Shown here: in pieces, positions 1-9,561 of the stretch
Position numbering within the stretch: position 1 is the stretch's first letter
Layout of the letters: the number at the start of each line of letters is the position of its first letter
DNA from: Methylophilales bacterium LSUCC0135
Lineage (GTDB): Bacteria > Pseudomonadota > Gammaproteobacteria > Burkholderiales > Methylophilaceae
NCBI GenBank assembly: GCA_001704575.1
Contig: MCAW01000011.1
Span: 23,153 to 68,050 of the forward strand
Length of the DNA: 44,898 bases
Reading direction: 5' to 3'
Program-made: the position numbers and the translations under genes
Notes under the pieces: generated by a model
The model's database searches: none
What the model saw: only the letters and a program-made list of their open reading frames with translations
What the model was told of the DNA's origin: nothing

Positions 1-63
1 GCCGGTGACGCGGAGCGCAGAGCGCCGGTGCGGGAATCCGGCCTCGACCTCGAAGCCACGGGC

Positions 64-1323
<1,260 letters not shown>

Positions 1324-1383
1324 AGGGGGAAACTCGCTGAAAATCGAAACTGCATGGGGAAAGGGGACAACCGGGAATTGAAG

Positions 1384-1432
1384 CCTGATTCCTTTACTTT
1401 GGTGCCGGTGTGGTCAAAACAAAAGAATCAGG
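1384..1432. repeat. Inverted repeat in the trxA-rho intergenic leader
   Basis: CCTGATTC at 1384-1391 is matched by GAATCAGG at 1425-1432. Three more A-T pairs inside follow one mismatch. The loop is long, about 33 nt. On the minus strand it sits between the trxA stop and the rho start with no U-run directly after it. It could be an RNA structure in the rho leader or a processing site; no function is established. Confidence 0.5.
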
Positions 1433-1448
1433 TCAAACAGTAGCTGGA

Positions 1449-1775
1449 TTAGATATTGCTGTCAATGAAAGCGGTCAGTTGGGATTTGGACAGCGCGCCT
1501 ACCTTGGTGGCCTCGACGTTACCATTCTTGAACAGCATCAAAGTTGGAATGCCTCGGATGCCGTATTTGGGAGGTGTGTTCTGGTTTTCATCGATATTCA
1601 GTTTGGCAACCTTGAGGCGGCCTGCGTATTCCTTGGAAATTTCATCCAGAATCGGAGCGATCATTTTGCAAGGCCCGCACCACTCAGCCCAGTAATCTAC
1701 CAGTACCGGCGTCTGTGATTGTAAAACCTCTTGTTCGAAAGCCTCATCGCTGAGATGGATAATATGTTCGCTCAT
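1449..1775 (-). CDS. trxA: Thioredoxin
   Basis: Cytoplasmic disulfide reductase of 108 residues, the standard thioredoxin size. The active site WCGPC is at residues 32-36 and the cis-proline loop GIPT is near residue 77. There is no signal peptide, so it acts in the cytoplasm with thioredoxin reductase. It probably supplies electrons to ribonucleotide reductase, methionine sulfoxide reductases and similar targets (family knowledge). The gene is upstream of rho on the same strand, a widely conserved pair. A perfect 8-bp palindrome at 1825-1843 lies 50 bp upstream of the start and could be either an operator or the end signal of the preceding gene. Confidence 0.97.
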   Translation of the reverse strand: MSEHIIHLSDEAFEQEVLQSQTPVLVDYWAEWCGPCKMIAPILDEISKEYAGRLKVAKLNIDENQNTPPKYGIRGIPTLMLFKNGNVEATKVGALSKSQLTAFIDSNI

Positions 1776-1824
1776 TGGGAACCTCTGTGAAATTGATACG
1801 GGATTTGGATAGTGGAAAATACTA

Positions 1825-1843
1825 TTTCGCTATCGTAGCGAAA
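1825..1843. repeat. Perfect 8-bp hairpin upstream of trxA
   Basis: TTTCGCTA at 1825-1832 and TAGCGAAA at 1836-1843 form a perfect stem with a 3-nt loop. On the minus strand it follows the PilZ-like gene (stop at 1915) and precedes trxA. The tract after it on that strand (TAGTATTTTCC) is a poor U-run, so terminator and trxA operator are both possible. Confidence 0.5.
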
Positions 1844-1914
1844 AACGCTGGCCGAGTGAAGCTTCATCTCAGCCAATTATGCAATATTCGCTTGGTGCCT
1901 CATGCATTGTTGTT

Positions 1915-3453
1915 TCAGGAATTCGTGATCACGATGACAGTGAACTGAAAACGTTCAAAGCTTCTGGTGCGCTCCACCAGCCTGGTGATCATGATGCGTG
2001 CGACTCTGCCGTCTTCGTTCAGTTCCAGAACCCGGGCCGGCGCATAAATGCCGCAACGTGTCACCAATGTGTTGGCTTGCCGGATGACGGGCAGTTCGGG
2101 CAGTAACAGTGCAAGCTCGAACTCGCCGCCATTGACGATACGTGCGGTTGCCGCCCTGGCATTCGGTGCAATCAGTTCGGTGCCGATGTCGAGCTGACCT
2201 TGCTTACCGTTACTCGCCCAGCGCAGAACTGCGATGGACCAGTTCTTTTCATCCTTGTTGTTGATGGCCAGCAACTCGCCGATACGTATGGGGACTGCCG
2301 GTGCGATCGGCAACTTACGCAGTGCCAGGCCTCCTGCGCTGATGTTGATCACCTGCCAGTTGGAAACGTTTGATGGCGTTTTTTCTGTGGTGACTTTACC
2401 ATCGGCATGACGGGCGTCGCGGTTGAAGGCATGTATGTCGTTCAGACCAATCAGCAGCCGTGCGATATTGTTCTTGCCGGTGCGGCGATAGAGCCGTTTC
2501 GGCGGGACGCCCCAGTGTTTGATCAGGTAGACCAGAATATCCTGATATCTGGCATCAGGCTTTTTTTCCGAAGGGTCGGTGCTTTTATCAACTTCGCCGG
2601 CCTGTAGCATGGTCAGATGTTTGTGAACCAGCCGGGCCAGGTCGACCGTAATGAGCAGAATATCGCTGTTGCCATCGGGTTGTCGTGCCGTTTTCAGATA
2701 AGGTACGGGAGGACGGCTGGAAGCGAGGTTGATGACAAAAATGCCTGCTGCATTTTCCAGTATGCCGGGAGGTTGTATTTCCGTATGGTCTGCATATTTC
2801 GCAATATATTCTGCGACCAGTTCCATGTCCTGCGGCGCCAGATGCTGTGGGTCTGCAAGCGGCATCAGCAATGTCTGTTTGTAAAGCAGATCGATGTTGT
2901 CAGGCTCGGTGTCGAGTGTGATTTGGTGCAGGCTGTTTTGCGCCGCGCAGAAATAAAGTTGATGCAGGTCGGACCAGACGCTGGCAGGTACCTTGAAGTA
3001 GGTCTGATAGTACACCATGGACAAATGCTTGAGCGCTTCGATAGCACGATGGATGGTGAGCGCCAGCGTTTTTTCGCCGGGGTTGAACAGCTGGTTCAAC
3101 TGATCCAGTAAAGAAAGTTTGTAGCCGTAAGCCAGCTCAAGCCACAGCGATTCTGCTGCAGCGGCATGGGCTTTGGCTTCGGGAGATAGCGGCAGAGCGG
3201 CCTTGCAATAGGTGCCGGAAAGATCGGCAGTCAGCCGGAAGGCATGATTCCTGTAGATTTCCAGTACTCTGAAACGGTTGTCCGCAGAGACTTTCTGACG
3301 ATTGAGTATCTCCATCTCGTCGCGAAGTACAAAAGCTGCTTGTAGCGGCGCAGAAGGCAGGCTGGCGAGGAACTCCGAGATTTTCTGCGGGCGCGTCTCG
3401 GCGTTGATCAGCGGTTTATCTTCGAGTGCTGGAACTGTAAGATTCAATGCCAT
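1915..3453 (-). CDS. Large conserved protein with a PilZ-like C-terminal region
   Basis: A 512-residue cytoplasmic protein with no signal peptide or membrane segment. About residues 1-340 are largely helical and resemble no enzyme I recognise. The C-terminal part, roughly 365-512, contains a stretch reading WQVINISAGGLALRK, which fits the second half of the PilZ motif (D/N-x-S-x-x-G). PilZ domains often bind cyclic di-GMP, but the arginine-rich RxxxR half of the motif is not obvious here, so ligand binding is uncertain. It is transcribed toward trxA and divergently from the TlpA-like gene, with 111 bp between the two starts. The function is unknown; a c-di-GMP-linked regulator is only a suggestion. 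Confidence 0.75.
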   Translation of the reverse strand: MALNLTVPALEDKPLINAETRPQKISEFLASLPSAPLQAAFVLRDEMEILNRQKVSADNRFRVLEIYRNHAFRLTADLSGTYCKAALPLSPEAKAHAAAAESLWLELAYGYKLSLLDQLNQLFNPGEKTLALTIHRAIEALKHLSMVYYQTYFKVPASVWSDLHQLYFCAAQNSLHQITLDTEPDNIDLLYKQTLLMPLADPQHLAPQDMELVAEYIAKYADHTEIQPPGILENAAGIFVINLASSRPPVPYLKTARQPDGNSDILLITVDLARLVHKHLTMLQAGEVDKSTDPSEKKPDARYQDILVYLIKHWGVPPKRLYRRTGKNNIARLLIGLNDIHAFNRDARHADGKVTTEKTPSNVSNWQVINISAGGLALRKLPIAPAVPIRIGELLAINNKDEKNWSIAVLRWASNGKQGQLDIGTELIAPNARAATARIVNGGEFELALLLPELPVIRQANTLVTRCGIYAPARVLELNEDGRVARIMITRLVERTRSFERFQFTVIVITNS

Positions 3454-3564
3454 ACACGCTACTCCGGAGGATATGATCTGATGTTAAATACTCTTGTTGA
3501 ATTTGTCACGGCTTAACGCGAGCAGTCTGCATATGCATATTGAATCTTCAGAGGGATCTGGTCC

Positions 3565-4026
3565 ATGCGCCGGGCGCTGACCGGAATATTGCTGGTGCTT
3601 CTGTCGCTGAGCGTCCATGCTGCACCGACTTTCACGCTGGTCGATACTGCCGGTAGCAGGCACCGGCTTGCCGATTATCAGGGCAAGTGGGTGATCGTCA
3701 ATTACTGGGCAACCTGGTGTCCGCCCTGTCTGGAAGAAGTGCCTGATCTGGTCAATCTCTACGATCAGCGCAAGGACAAGGATGTCATGGTGTTCGGTGT
3801 GGTATTCGAGTTCAAGAACGTCGGTGAGGTCGAGAAATTTGTCGATGACATGTTGATGTCCTACCCCATCGTTCTCGGCAACGAGCGCGTGGTGGCCGAG
3901 ATCGGCCCAGCGGAAATACTGCCGACCACCTATATATTCAATCCGCGCGGAGAGCTGGTGAAGACCAGGCGGGGATTGATCACCAGGCAATATATTGAAG
4001 ACCTGATCGCGGGGAGAGTCCGCTGA
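3565..4026 (+). CDS. Periplasmic TlpA/ResA-like thioredoxin
   Basis: A 153-residue redoxin with an N-terminal Sec signal peptide (MRRALTGILLVLLSLSVHA, probable cleavage near residue 20). The thioredoxin fold has active site WCPPC at residues 51-55 in the context NYWATWCPPCLEE, typical of the TlpA/ResA group, and a cis-proline at ILPTTY. Such proteins reduce periplasmic disulfides, often in cytochrome c maturation or for specific partners, but no partner gene is nearby to say which. The ATG at 3565 is preceded by GAGGGA at good distance. The gene is divergent from the PilZ-like gene and convergent with the DUF3579-like gene, 34 bp from its stop. Confidence 0.9.
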   Translation: MRRALTGILLVLLSLSVHAAPTFTLVDTAGSRHRLADYQGKWVIVNYWATWCPPCLEEVPDLVNLYDQRKDKDVMVFGVVFEFKNVGEVEKFVDDMLMSYPIVLGNERVVAEIGPAEILPTTYIFNPRGELVKTRRGLITRQYIEDLIAGRVR

Positions 4027-4060
4027 TCAGGGTCAATGCTGGTTAAACTTTGTCAGTAAC

Positions 4061-4375
4061 TCAGTTTGGGGTGGGGATGCTGTTACCGGCCGCGTCCAGC
4101 ACGTTGAGCTGGTTTTCTTCGGCAAAGTGCATGAGCTGGGCAAAACCGTCAGGGTTGACATCGCGCAGTTTCAAATCCACAGCTAGGCAGCGAACGCCGT
4201 TCACCATTCTTGGTTTCAGATAAGGTGAGTAACGCAGTTTTTTGTCGCTACCAAAGCTGGCGTAGGTGCTGCACATGCGGTCTACCCAGTCGCTGGGCCG
4301 GAACGGCTTGCCGGCACGGGTCAGACCTTCGATGATGATTTCGTTCTGGGGTTTGTTTGTACTGTTGGTGCTCAT
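4061..4375 (-). CDS. DUF3579-like small protein
   Basis: A 104-residue soluble protein with no signal peptide. The stretch GLTRAGKPFRPSDWVDRMCS, followed by a LKPRMVNGVRCLAVD segment and a C-terminal HFAEENQLNV helix, matches my memory of the DUF3579 family. That family is small, mainly proteobacterial and of unknown function. The assignment is from recognition of the sequence pattern, not a search. It is a single gene with its own promoter (see 4386-4420): a perfect TATAAT lies about 30 bp upstream of the ATG inside a 9-bp inverted repeat. No clear ribosome binding site is visible. Confidence 0.75.
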   Translation of the reverse strand: MSTNSTNKPQNEIIIEGLTRAGKPFRPSDWVDRMCSTYASFGSDKKLRYSPYLKPRMVNGVRCLAVDLKLRDVNPDGFAQLMHFAEENQLNVLDAAGNSIPTPN

Positions 4376-4385
4376 GGAACTTGGC

Positions 4386-4420
4386 GCGTGAATGTGATGT
4401 GCGGATTATAGCATTCACGC
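4386..4420 (-). promoter_or_regulatory. Extended -10 promoter inside a perfect palindrome
   Basis: On the minus strand, TGCTATAAT (TATAAT at 4405-4410) forms an extended -10 element upstream of the DUF3579-like gene. It sits between the arms of a perfect 9-bp inverted repeat, GCGTGAATG (4386-4394) and CATTCACGC (4412-4420). The -35 region (about 4428-4433) has no consensus, as is common for extended -10 promoters. The arms flanking the -10 suggest a dimeric regulator site; this is inference. Confidence 0.6.
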
Positions 4421-4439
4421 AACACCCGCAGATGCAGCT

Positions 4440-5027
4440 TTAATCGATATATTCGAACACTTTCACCACTTTTTCGACGCCGCTGACACCGCGCGCGATT
4501 TCCACCGCATCCTCGGCCTCCTGCTTGGTCACCATGCCCATCAGATAGACGATGCCGTTTTCGGTGACGACCTTGACGTAGTTGGAGGGGAAGCGATTCT
4601 CCTTGATCATGTTGCTTTTCACCTTGCTGGTGATGTAAGTGTCGCTGGCGCTGGTACCAAGGCCGCTCTTTTCGCTTATCGCCAGTTCATTGGTCACAGT
4701 TTTGACGTTTTCAACACTTTTGGCCACCGCTTCTGCCTTCGCGCGGGTGGCTTCGTCGATCGCTTCGCCGGTCAGCAGTACATTGAGGTTGAAGCTGGTG
4801 ACACTGACGTTGATATTGGCGGTGCCGATGTTGTCGATGATTCTTTTCTTGGCTTTCAGCTCGATGCCCTGGTCTTCGAGATAGATGCCGCTGGTTCTGC
4901 GGTCGGCTGCCATGACGCCGCCGGCCACTGCGCCGCCGGCTACTACCGGAAAGCAGGCGCTAAGTTGGGTGGACAGTAGAGCCGCTGCGATCAGTTTGGT
5001 GCTGGTGGGCAGGTTGAAAATACGCAT
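4440..5027 (-). CDS. dolP: Outer-membrane BON-domain lipoprotein, DolP/YraP-like
   Basis: A 195-residue lipoprotein with lipobox LSAC, the modified cysteine being residue 25. A glycine/alanine-rich linker follows, then two BON domains at about 45-112 and 127-195. DolP supports outer-membrane integrity and interacts with anionic lipid and the BAM complex in E. coli (family knowledge). The ATG directly abuts the diaA stop codon, and AGGAG stands upstream at good distance. It is the last gene of the lpoA-yraN-diaA-dolP set, the same order as in E. coli. The family also includes OsmY, but the two BON domains plus lipobox favour DolP. Confidence 0.9.
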   Translation of the reverse strand: MRIFNLPTSTKLIAAALLSTQLSACFPVVAGGAVAGGVMAADRRTSGIYLEDQGIELKAKKRIIDNIGTANINVSVTSFNLNVLLTGEAIDEATRAKAEAVAKSVENVKTVTNELAISEKSGLGTSASDTYITSKVKSNMIKENRFPSNYVKVVTENGIVYLMGMVTKQEAEDAVEIARGVSGVEKVVKVFEYID

Positions 5028-5618
5028 TTAATTCACTCCTAATAAAAGACAATCGATGGCATCGCACAGGCAATGCAACACAAGCACACAGCTTTCATGA
5101 ATGCGGGCCGGGTTGTCATGCGGGATAGCAATATGAATATCTTTTTCGCGCATAAGTTCCATCAGTCTGCCGCCGTCGCCGCCGCATATGGCGATCACGT
5201 GCATCCCGCGCTCACCCGCAGCGTTTATCGCTGTGTGCAGATTGGCTGCATTGCCTTCGCTGCAGATGACCAGCAGCACATCGCCTTCCAGTCCGAGTGC
5301 GGTGATTTGTCTGGCGTAAACGTTGTCATGGCCAGTGTTTGCTGCAATTGCTGTCAGCGCGGCCGCATTCTCGCATAGCGCGATGGCAGCCAGTCCGGGC
5401 CGGTCGACATCGTAGCGGTTGAGCAGCAGCGATGCGAAATATTGTGCGTTGACTGCGCCGCCGCCGTTGCCGCAGGTGAGCACCTTGCGCTCGTTCAGCA
5501 GTGCTTCGACAATCAGTTCGGCCGCTTCTCCGATGGGGCGTGCCAACAATTCGGCAAGTGCCAGATGGAGTTGTCCGCTTTGCTCGAATTGCGCGCTTAT
5601 TCTGGATTTCAGGAGCAT
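5028..5618 (-). CDS. diaA: SIS-domain protein DiaA (DnaA initiator-associating)
   Basis: A 196-residue sugar-isomerase (SIS) fold protein. The phosphate-binding loop CGNGGGAVNAQYFAS and the segment RPGLAAIAL, followed by LTAIA, NVYARQ and GLEGDVLLVI, match DiaA closely. The related GmhA phosphoheptose isomerase has a similar fold. DiaA binds DnaA and promotes its assembly at the replication origin in E. coli. Position between yraN and dolP supports DiaA rather than GmhA, as does the lack of nearby heptose genes. It is 15 bp downstream of yraN and abuts dolP, so co-transcription is likely. Isomerase activity cannot be excluded from sequence. Confidence 0.88.
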   Translation of the reverse strand: MLLKSRISAQFEQSGQLHLALAELLARPIGEAAELIVEALLNERKVLTCGNGGGAVNAQYFASLLLNRYDVDRPGLAAIALCENAAALTAIAANTGHDNVYARQITALGLEGDVLLVICSEGNAANLHTAINAAGERGMHVIAICGGDGGRLMELMREKDIHIAIPHDNPARIHESCVLVLHCLCDAIDCLLLGVN

Positions 5619-5633
5619 ATTGTTTTGTTCGTT

Positions 5634-5978
5634 CTAGCAGGCGTCGAAAGCATGGCTGATCCATTCGATGTCTTCCCGGCGTGTGCCGCGCATCAGTACT
5701 ACGTCAAAACGGCAGTTGGCGCTGCCATGCGCTTGCAGATACTGTTCGGCGCTGCGGATGATTTTCTGTTGTTTGGCTGGTGTAATACTCATCGCCGCGC
5801 CGCCGAAACCGGGATTGCTGCGCAACCTGACTTCCACGAAAACCAGTGTGTTGCCGTCCTGCATGATGAGGTCTATTTCGCCATAACGGGTCTGATAGTT
5901 CCGCTCAATGACTTTCAAGCCCAACTGTTGCAGGTAGCTGGCTGCAACCAGTTCTGCCTCAGCGCCGGATGGGTTCAA
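5634..5978 (-). CDS. yraN: YraN family (UPF0102) nuclease-fold protein
   Basis: A 114-residue protein of the UPF0102 family, which has a restriction-endonuclease-like (Holliday junction resolvase-like) fold. The nuclease-type residues are visible as GEIDLIM (E and D) and VFVEVRLR. The last motif is more often ExK in such nucleases, and here K is replaced by R, as in a number of family members. The biological role is not settled. Its start overlaps the lpoA stop by 4 bp (ATGA), which indicates translational coupling, and diaA follows. Length and order are normal for the family. Confidence 0.93.
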   Translation of the reverse strand: MNPSGAEAELVAASYLQQLGLKVIERNYQTRYGEIDLIMQDGNTLVFVEVRLRSNPGFGGAAMSITPAKQQKIIRSAEQYLQAHGSANCRFDVVLMRGTRREDIEWISHAFDAC

Positions 5979-7651
5979 GGTGCTTGTTCCAGCACAACGC
6001 CGTCGTTGGTGAATTGCCCGAGTGCCAATGTGCGTCGGATGCTGCCGTCCGGCGTGATCTCAATTCTGCCGGTCAAGCCGCGTATGCTTAATGGCATGTC
6101 CGGCGGTGCAGCAAGTGCGGCAAATACCTGATACGCATCGGCGCCGAGGGCAAACCAGCGCTGCATCATGCCTTGCGGCAAATCGGCTGCGGCTTCTTTG
6201 TAGGCGTCAAAACTACCGTCTGCGGAAGCCAGCATCCAGGGCAGGTCAATGAAGCGGACAGCCAACAGCGCGGCGTCTTCCGGCTCATAATTGACGCCGG
6301 TATAAATGTGCGAGAAGCCGTAAGTAGGGATCGTGATGTCGAGAAAAGCGCGGACGGATCTGGCAAGCTCCGGTTCAGTGGCGAGCACCAGCAGATCGGC
6401 TGGTTGTTTCTGCAGGCGCGATTGCAGGTCTTCAGGGATGGTCTCCCCGTTGATGACCACCTGCCGCAGCAAACGCCCTCCTTCTGCCTGCCAGGCATCG
6501 CTGAAGCTCTGTGCCATGCGGCTTGCGACCGGGGTATCGGCGGCAATCACGATGGCGGTCTGCAAGCCGAAATCGCGCGTCAACCTGGCGATCTGGGCGG
6601 CCTCGGTGTCGACAGAGAGGCCAAGGCTGTAAAGGTTGCCTAGCGTAAAGGCCGACTCTGCCTGATTCAGGGCAAGCGTCGGAACTTCGAGCCTGCCGGT
6701 CGCCGATCTGCTGACGGACAGCGCGGTTACCTCGTCGCGCGTCAGGGGGCCGACAATGAAACCTGCGCCATCGTTGACGGCTTGCTGATAAATGTTGTCG
6801 ATGGCTTCCTTGTCGCCGTCAGTGGGGTAGATGGCGATTTCCGTTTCGTCACCTGCTGCGTTTCTGGCTGCCATGAAACCGCGCTCGATGGCATCGGCTG
6901 CCGGATGAAAAGCGGCACTGGCAAAAGGTAAAAGCAGCGCCACCTTGTTGGGGGGCTGTTCGGAGTTCGTCCTCAGAGCCGCAGTTGGTGATGAAACGCC
7001 TGCCAGACCGAGCACGAGATCGGTGCTGGCGCCATGATCGGGGTAGACTTTGCGCCAGTCGACGATGGCTTGCTGTAGATCATCCTGTCCGCGGACACTG
7101 AGCGCGAGGTCGATCCAGCCCTGTATGGCCGTGTTCATACTCTCGCCGCGCATCTCGATCAGCTGCGGTTTGTCCAGAGCGGCGAGCCCGTTCCATATCA
7201 GTGTCTGATTCTGTTCAATACGGGCCTGATTTTTCTGCCTGGCCATCTGCCAGTAGTAGCCGGCCTGAATGCGTTGTTGCAGGCTGCGCAGCGGATCGGA
7301 TTGCTGGTCATAGGCCAGTGCGAGGCTTGCGTGTAAACTGGCCGCAGCCTGCGGTAACAGGGTAGGGTCATCGGCAGCGCCGCTCACCTGGATCGGCAAC
7401 AGCAGGCGGAAAGTTTTATCTGCATCGCGCTCATCTGCGGCAATGGCGCCTTCAAGAATCTTGGCGTAAATCTGTTGCGGCGGGATTTTCTGCAGGGCGA
7501 CTTTTGCACATACAATATCCGGGCGCTGCAGGCATTCGATACCCTCGGTAAAATTGGTTTGTACGGCACTTGCGGAGCCTGCCGTGGCGGGCCATGAGAG
7601 GAAAGACAGGGACAGGAGCCCGAAAAACAAGGTGAATAGACGTTGATTCAT
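5975..7651 (-). CDS. lpoA: Penicillin-binding protein activator LpoA-like
   Basis: A 558-residue exported protein. The N-terminal region (about 30-210) looks like helical repeats. The C-terminal region (about 225-558) is a periplasmic binding protein-type fold starting KVALLLPF and containing GFIVGPLTRDEV and LALNQAE. LpoA of E. coli stimulates the peptidoglycan synthase PBP1A from the outer membrane. The protein is shorter than E. coli LpoA (about 680). Its signal peptide (FFGLLSLSFLSWPATAGSA) has no lipobox cysteine: the first cysteines come near residue 39 in the mature part. It may therefore be soluble in the periplasm. Its 5' end overlaps that of the divergent rsmI by 9 bp. Confidence 0.88.
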   Translation of the reverse strand: MNQRLFTLFFGLLSLSFLSWPATAGSASAVQTNFTEGIECLQRPDIVCAKVALQKIPPQQIYAKILEGAIAADERDADKTFRLLLPIQVSGAADDPTLLPQAAASLHASLALAYDQQSDPLRSLQQRIQAGYYWQMARQKNQARIEQNQTLIWNGLAALDKPQLIEMRGESMNTAIQGWIDLALSVRGQDDLQQAIVDWRKVYPDHGASTDLVLGLAGVSSPTAALRTNSEQPPNKVALLLPFASAAFHPAADAIERGFMAARNAAGDETEIAIYPTDGDKEAIDNIYQQAVNDGAGFIVGPLTRDEVTALSVSRSATGRLEVPTLALNQAESAFTLGNLYSLGLSVDTEAAQIARLTRDFGLQTAIVIAADTPVASRMAQSFSDAWQAEGGRLLRQVVINGETIPEDLQSRLQKQPADLLVLATEPELARSVRAFLDITIPTYGFSHIYTGVNYEPEDAALLAVRFIDLPWMLASADGSFDAYKEAAADLPQGMMQRWFALGADAYQVFAALAAPPDMPLSIRGLTGRIEITPDGSIRRTLALGQFTNDGVVLEQAP

Positions 7652-8494
7652 AGCGGAACATTATATGTGGTCGCCACTCCGATTGGAAACCTCGCGGACA
7701 TTACCCTGCGCGCGCTCGAGGTTCTCAAGGCGGTCGATCTGATTGCGGCGGAGGATACGCGCCATACTTCCGGACTTCTGTCGCATTATGCGATCCAGAA
7801 AAAATTGCTCGCCGTGCATGAGCACAACGAGCAGCGCGCCGCCGCGCAACTGCTTGAGCGCCTGCGTGGCGGCGAATCGGTCGCCTTGGTGACGGATGCT
7901 GGCACGCCCGGCATCAGTGATCCGGGCGCGGTGGTGGTCGACATTTTGCGTGACGCCGGTATCGCGGTGGTGCCGGTGCCCGGCGCCAGCGCAGTGATTG
8001 CGGCCATGTCCGCAGCAGGCATACGCGCCAACGGCTTCACTTTTGCCGGCTTTCTGCCCGCCAGTGGCAGTCAGCGCAGAAAGGCGCTGGAGGCGTTGAA
8101 GACACATGACGCCACGCTGGCTTTTTACGAAGCGCCGCACCGAGTGGTCGAAAGCGTGCGGGACATGGCGGCCGTGCTCGGAGATGAACGCAGGTTGACG
8201 ATTGCGCGTGAGCTGACCAAGACCTTCGAGACCTTTCATCGTTGCCGGCTTGGTGAAGCGGTCGAATGGCTGCAAGCTGACCCGAATCAGCAGCGCGGCG
8301 AATTCGTGCTGCTGGTGGAGGCCATGCCGGAACGGGCCTCTGGCCAGATGGCGCCCGAGGTCGAGCGCACGCTGAAGCTGCTGATGGCCGAACTGCCGCT
8401 CAAGCAGGCGGTGAAACTTGCGGCTGAAATCACCGGAGCCAAGAAAAACGCGTTGTACGAACACGGATTGAATATCAAGGACAGCGACAGCTGA
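7643..8494 (+). CDS. rsmI: 16S rRNA (cytidine-1402-2'-O)-methyltransferase
   Basis: RsmI uses S-adenosylmethionine to methylate the ribose of C1402 in the 16S rRNA decoding centre. The 283-residue protein has the tetrapyrrole-methylase fold with family motifs [14 protein letters not shown] at the N-terminus, [23 protein letters not shown] and FYEAPHR. The start must be the TTG at 7643: an in-frame stop lies two codons upstream (7637-7639), and the conserved GTLYVV would be lost with any later start. That TTG lies inside the divergent lpoA start region, a 9-bp head-to-head overlap, so both genes share one very short control region. pyrC follows after 8 bp. Confidence 0.95.
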   Translation: MIHSGTLYVVATPIGNLADITLRALEVLKAVDLIAAEDTRHTSGLLSHYAIQKKLLAVHEHNEQRAAAQLLERLRGGESVALVTDAGTPGISDPGAVVVDILRDAGIAVVPVPGASAVIAAMSAAGIRANGFTFAGFLPASGSQRRKALEALKTHDATLAFYEAPHRVVESVRDMAAVLGDERRLTIARELTKTFETFHRCRLGEAVEWLQADPNQQRGEFVLLVEAMPERASGQMAPEVERTLKLLMAELPLKQAVKLAAEITGAKKNALYEHGLNIKDSDS

Positions 8495-8502
8495 AAGCAT
8501 TT

Positions 8503-9552
8503 ATGACAAAAACCCTGACCCTGACCCTGACCCTGACCCGCCCTGACGACTGGCATCTGCATCTGCGCGACGGCGAAGCGCTGGAATCGGTGCTGCCCGA
8601 TACCGCGCGGCAATTTGCTCGCGCAATTGTCATGCCCAATCTGCGCCCGCCAGTGACTACAACGGCAATGGCGGCCGCCTATCGTGAACGCATACTTGCA
8701 GCACTGCCGGCCGGCATGAAGTTTGAGCCGCTGATGACCTTGTATCTCACCGACAATACCAGCCCTGAGGAGATTGCCTGTGCCAAGGCCAGCGGGTTTG
8801 TGCATGGCGTCAAACTCTATCCTGCCGGAGCCACCACCAACTCGGATTCCGGTGTGACTGATCTCAGGCATTGCGATGGCGCGCTGGCTGCGATGGAAAA
8901 GCTCGGTATGCCCTTGCTGGTGCATGCGGAAGTGACCGATGCCGAAATCGATGTGTTCGACCGTGAAAAAGTGTTCATCGACCGCCACATGCGCCCGCTG
9001 TTGCAGCGTTTTCCCGCTTTGCGTGTAGTCTTCGAACACATCACAACGCGTGATGCGGCGGATTTTGTGCGTGAAGCTCCGGCTCACGTCGGCGCCACCA
9101 TCACCGCGCATCACCTGCTGATGAATCGCAACGCCATGTTCAGTGGCGGTATTCGCCCGCATCACTATTGCCTGCCGGTGTTGAAACGAGAAGAACACAG
9201 GCAGGCACTGGTTGCTGCTGCGATTTCCGGCAACCCTAAATTCTTTCTGGGTACCGATAGTGCCCCGCACCCCAAAGCAGCCAAGGAGGCCGCCTGCGGC
9301 TGTGCCGGCATGTATACCGCGCATGCTGCCATCGAGTTTTATGCCGAAGCGTTCGAGGCGGCCGGAGCGCTTGAGCGGCTTGAAGCGTTCGCCAGTTTTC
9401 ATGGCGCCGATTTCTACGGTCTGCCCAGAAATAGCGAAAAGATAAGTCTGGTCAGGGAAAGCTGGCGCGTACCGGAAACTCTCGCCCTCGGCGAAGGCGA
9501 GCTGGTACCCTTGCGCGCCGGACAGGAAGTGGCCTGGAAGCTGGCGTGCTAA
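8503..9552 (+). CDS. pyrC: Dihydroorotase, class II
   Basis: PyrC closes carbamoyl-aspartate to dihydroorotate in pyrimidine synthesis. The 349-residue protein has the metal-binding HxH in [10 protein letters not shown], the carboxylated lysine in [13 protein letters not shown], metal histidines in LLVHAEV and FEHITT, and the catalytic aspartate in LGTDSAPH, all typical of the E. coli-type enzyme. An odd N-terminus precedes RPDDWH: a Thr-Leu dipeptide repeated four times, encoded by the tandem hexamer ACCCTG (see 8512-8539). The stop codon TAA (9550-9552) is part of the presumed -10 box of rnpB. Confidence 0.97.
   Translation: MTKTLTLTLTLTRPDDWHLHLRDGEALESVLPDTARQFARAIVMPNLRPPVTTTAMAAAYRERILAALPAGMKFEPLMTLYLTDNTSPEEIACAKASGFVHGVKLYPAGATTNSDSGVTDLRHCDGALAAMEKLGMPLLVHAEVTDAEIDVFDREKVFIDRHMRPLLQRFPALRVVFEHITTRDAADFVREAPAHVGATITAHHLLMNRNAMFSGGIRPHHYCLPVLKREEHRQALVAAAISGNPKFFLGTDSAPHPKAAKEAACGCAGMYTAHAAIEFYAEAFEAAGALERLEAFASFHGADFYGLPRNSEKISLVRESWRVPETLALGEGELVPLRAGQEVAWKLAC
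8512..8539 (+). repeat. Tandem hexamer repeat (ACCCTG) in the pyrC 5' end
   Basis: Four complete ACCCTG units plus ACCC run from 8512 to 8539 and encode alternating Thr-Leu. Changes in unit number would add or remove dipeptides without breaking the frame. Confidence 0.85.
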
Positions 9553-9561
9553 AATGCAGCT
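9550..9561 (+). promoter_or_regulatory. Presumed rnpB -10 region overlapping the pyrC stop
   Basis: TAAAAT at 9550-9555 stands 6 bp before the first base of rnpB (9562), the correct distance for a -10 box. It shares its TAA with the pyrC stop codon. I see no clear -35 at the expected place (about 9527-9532). Confidence 0.55.
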
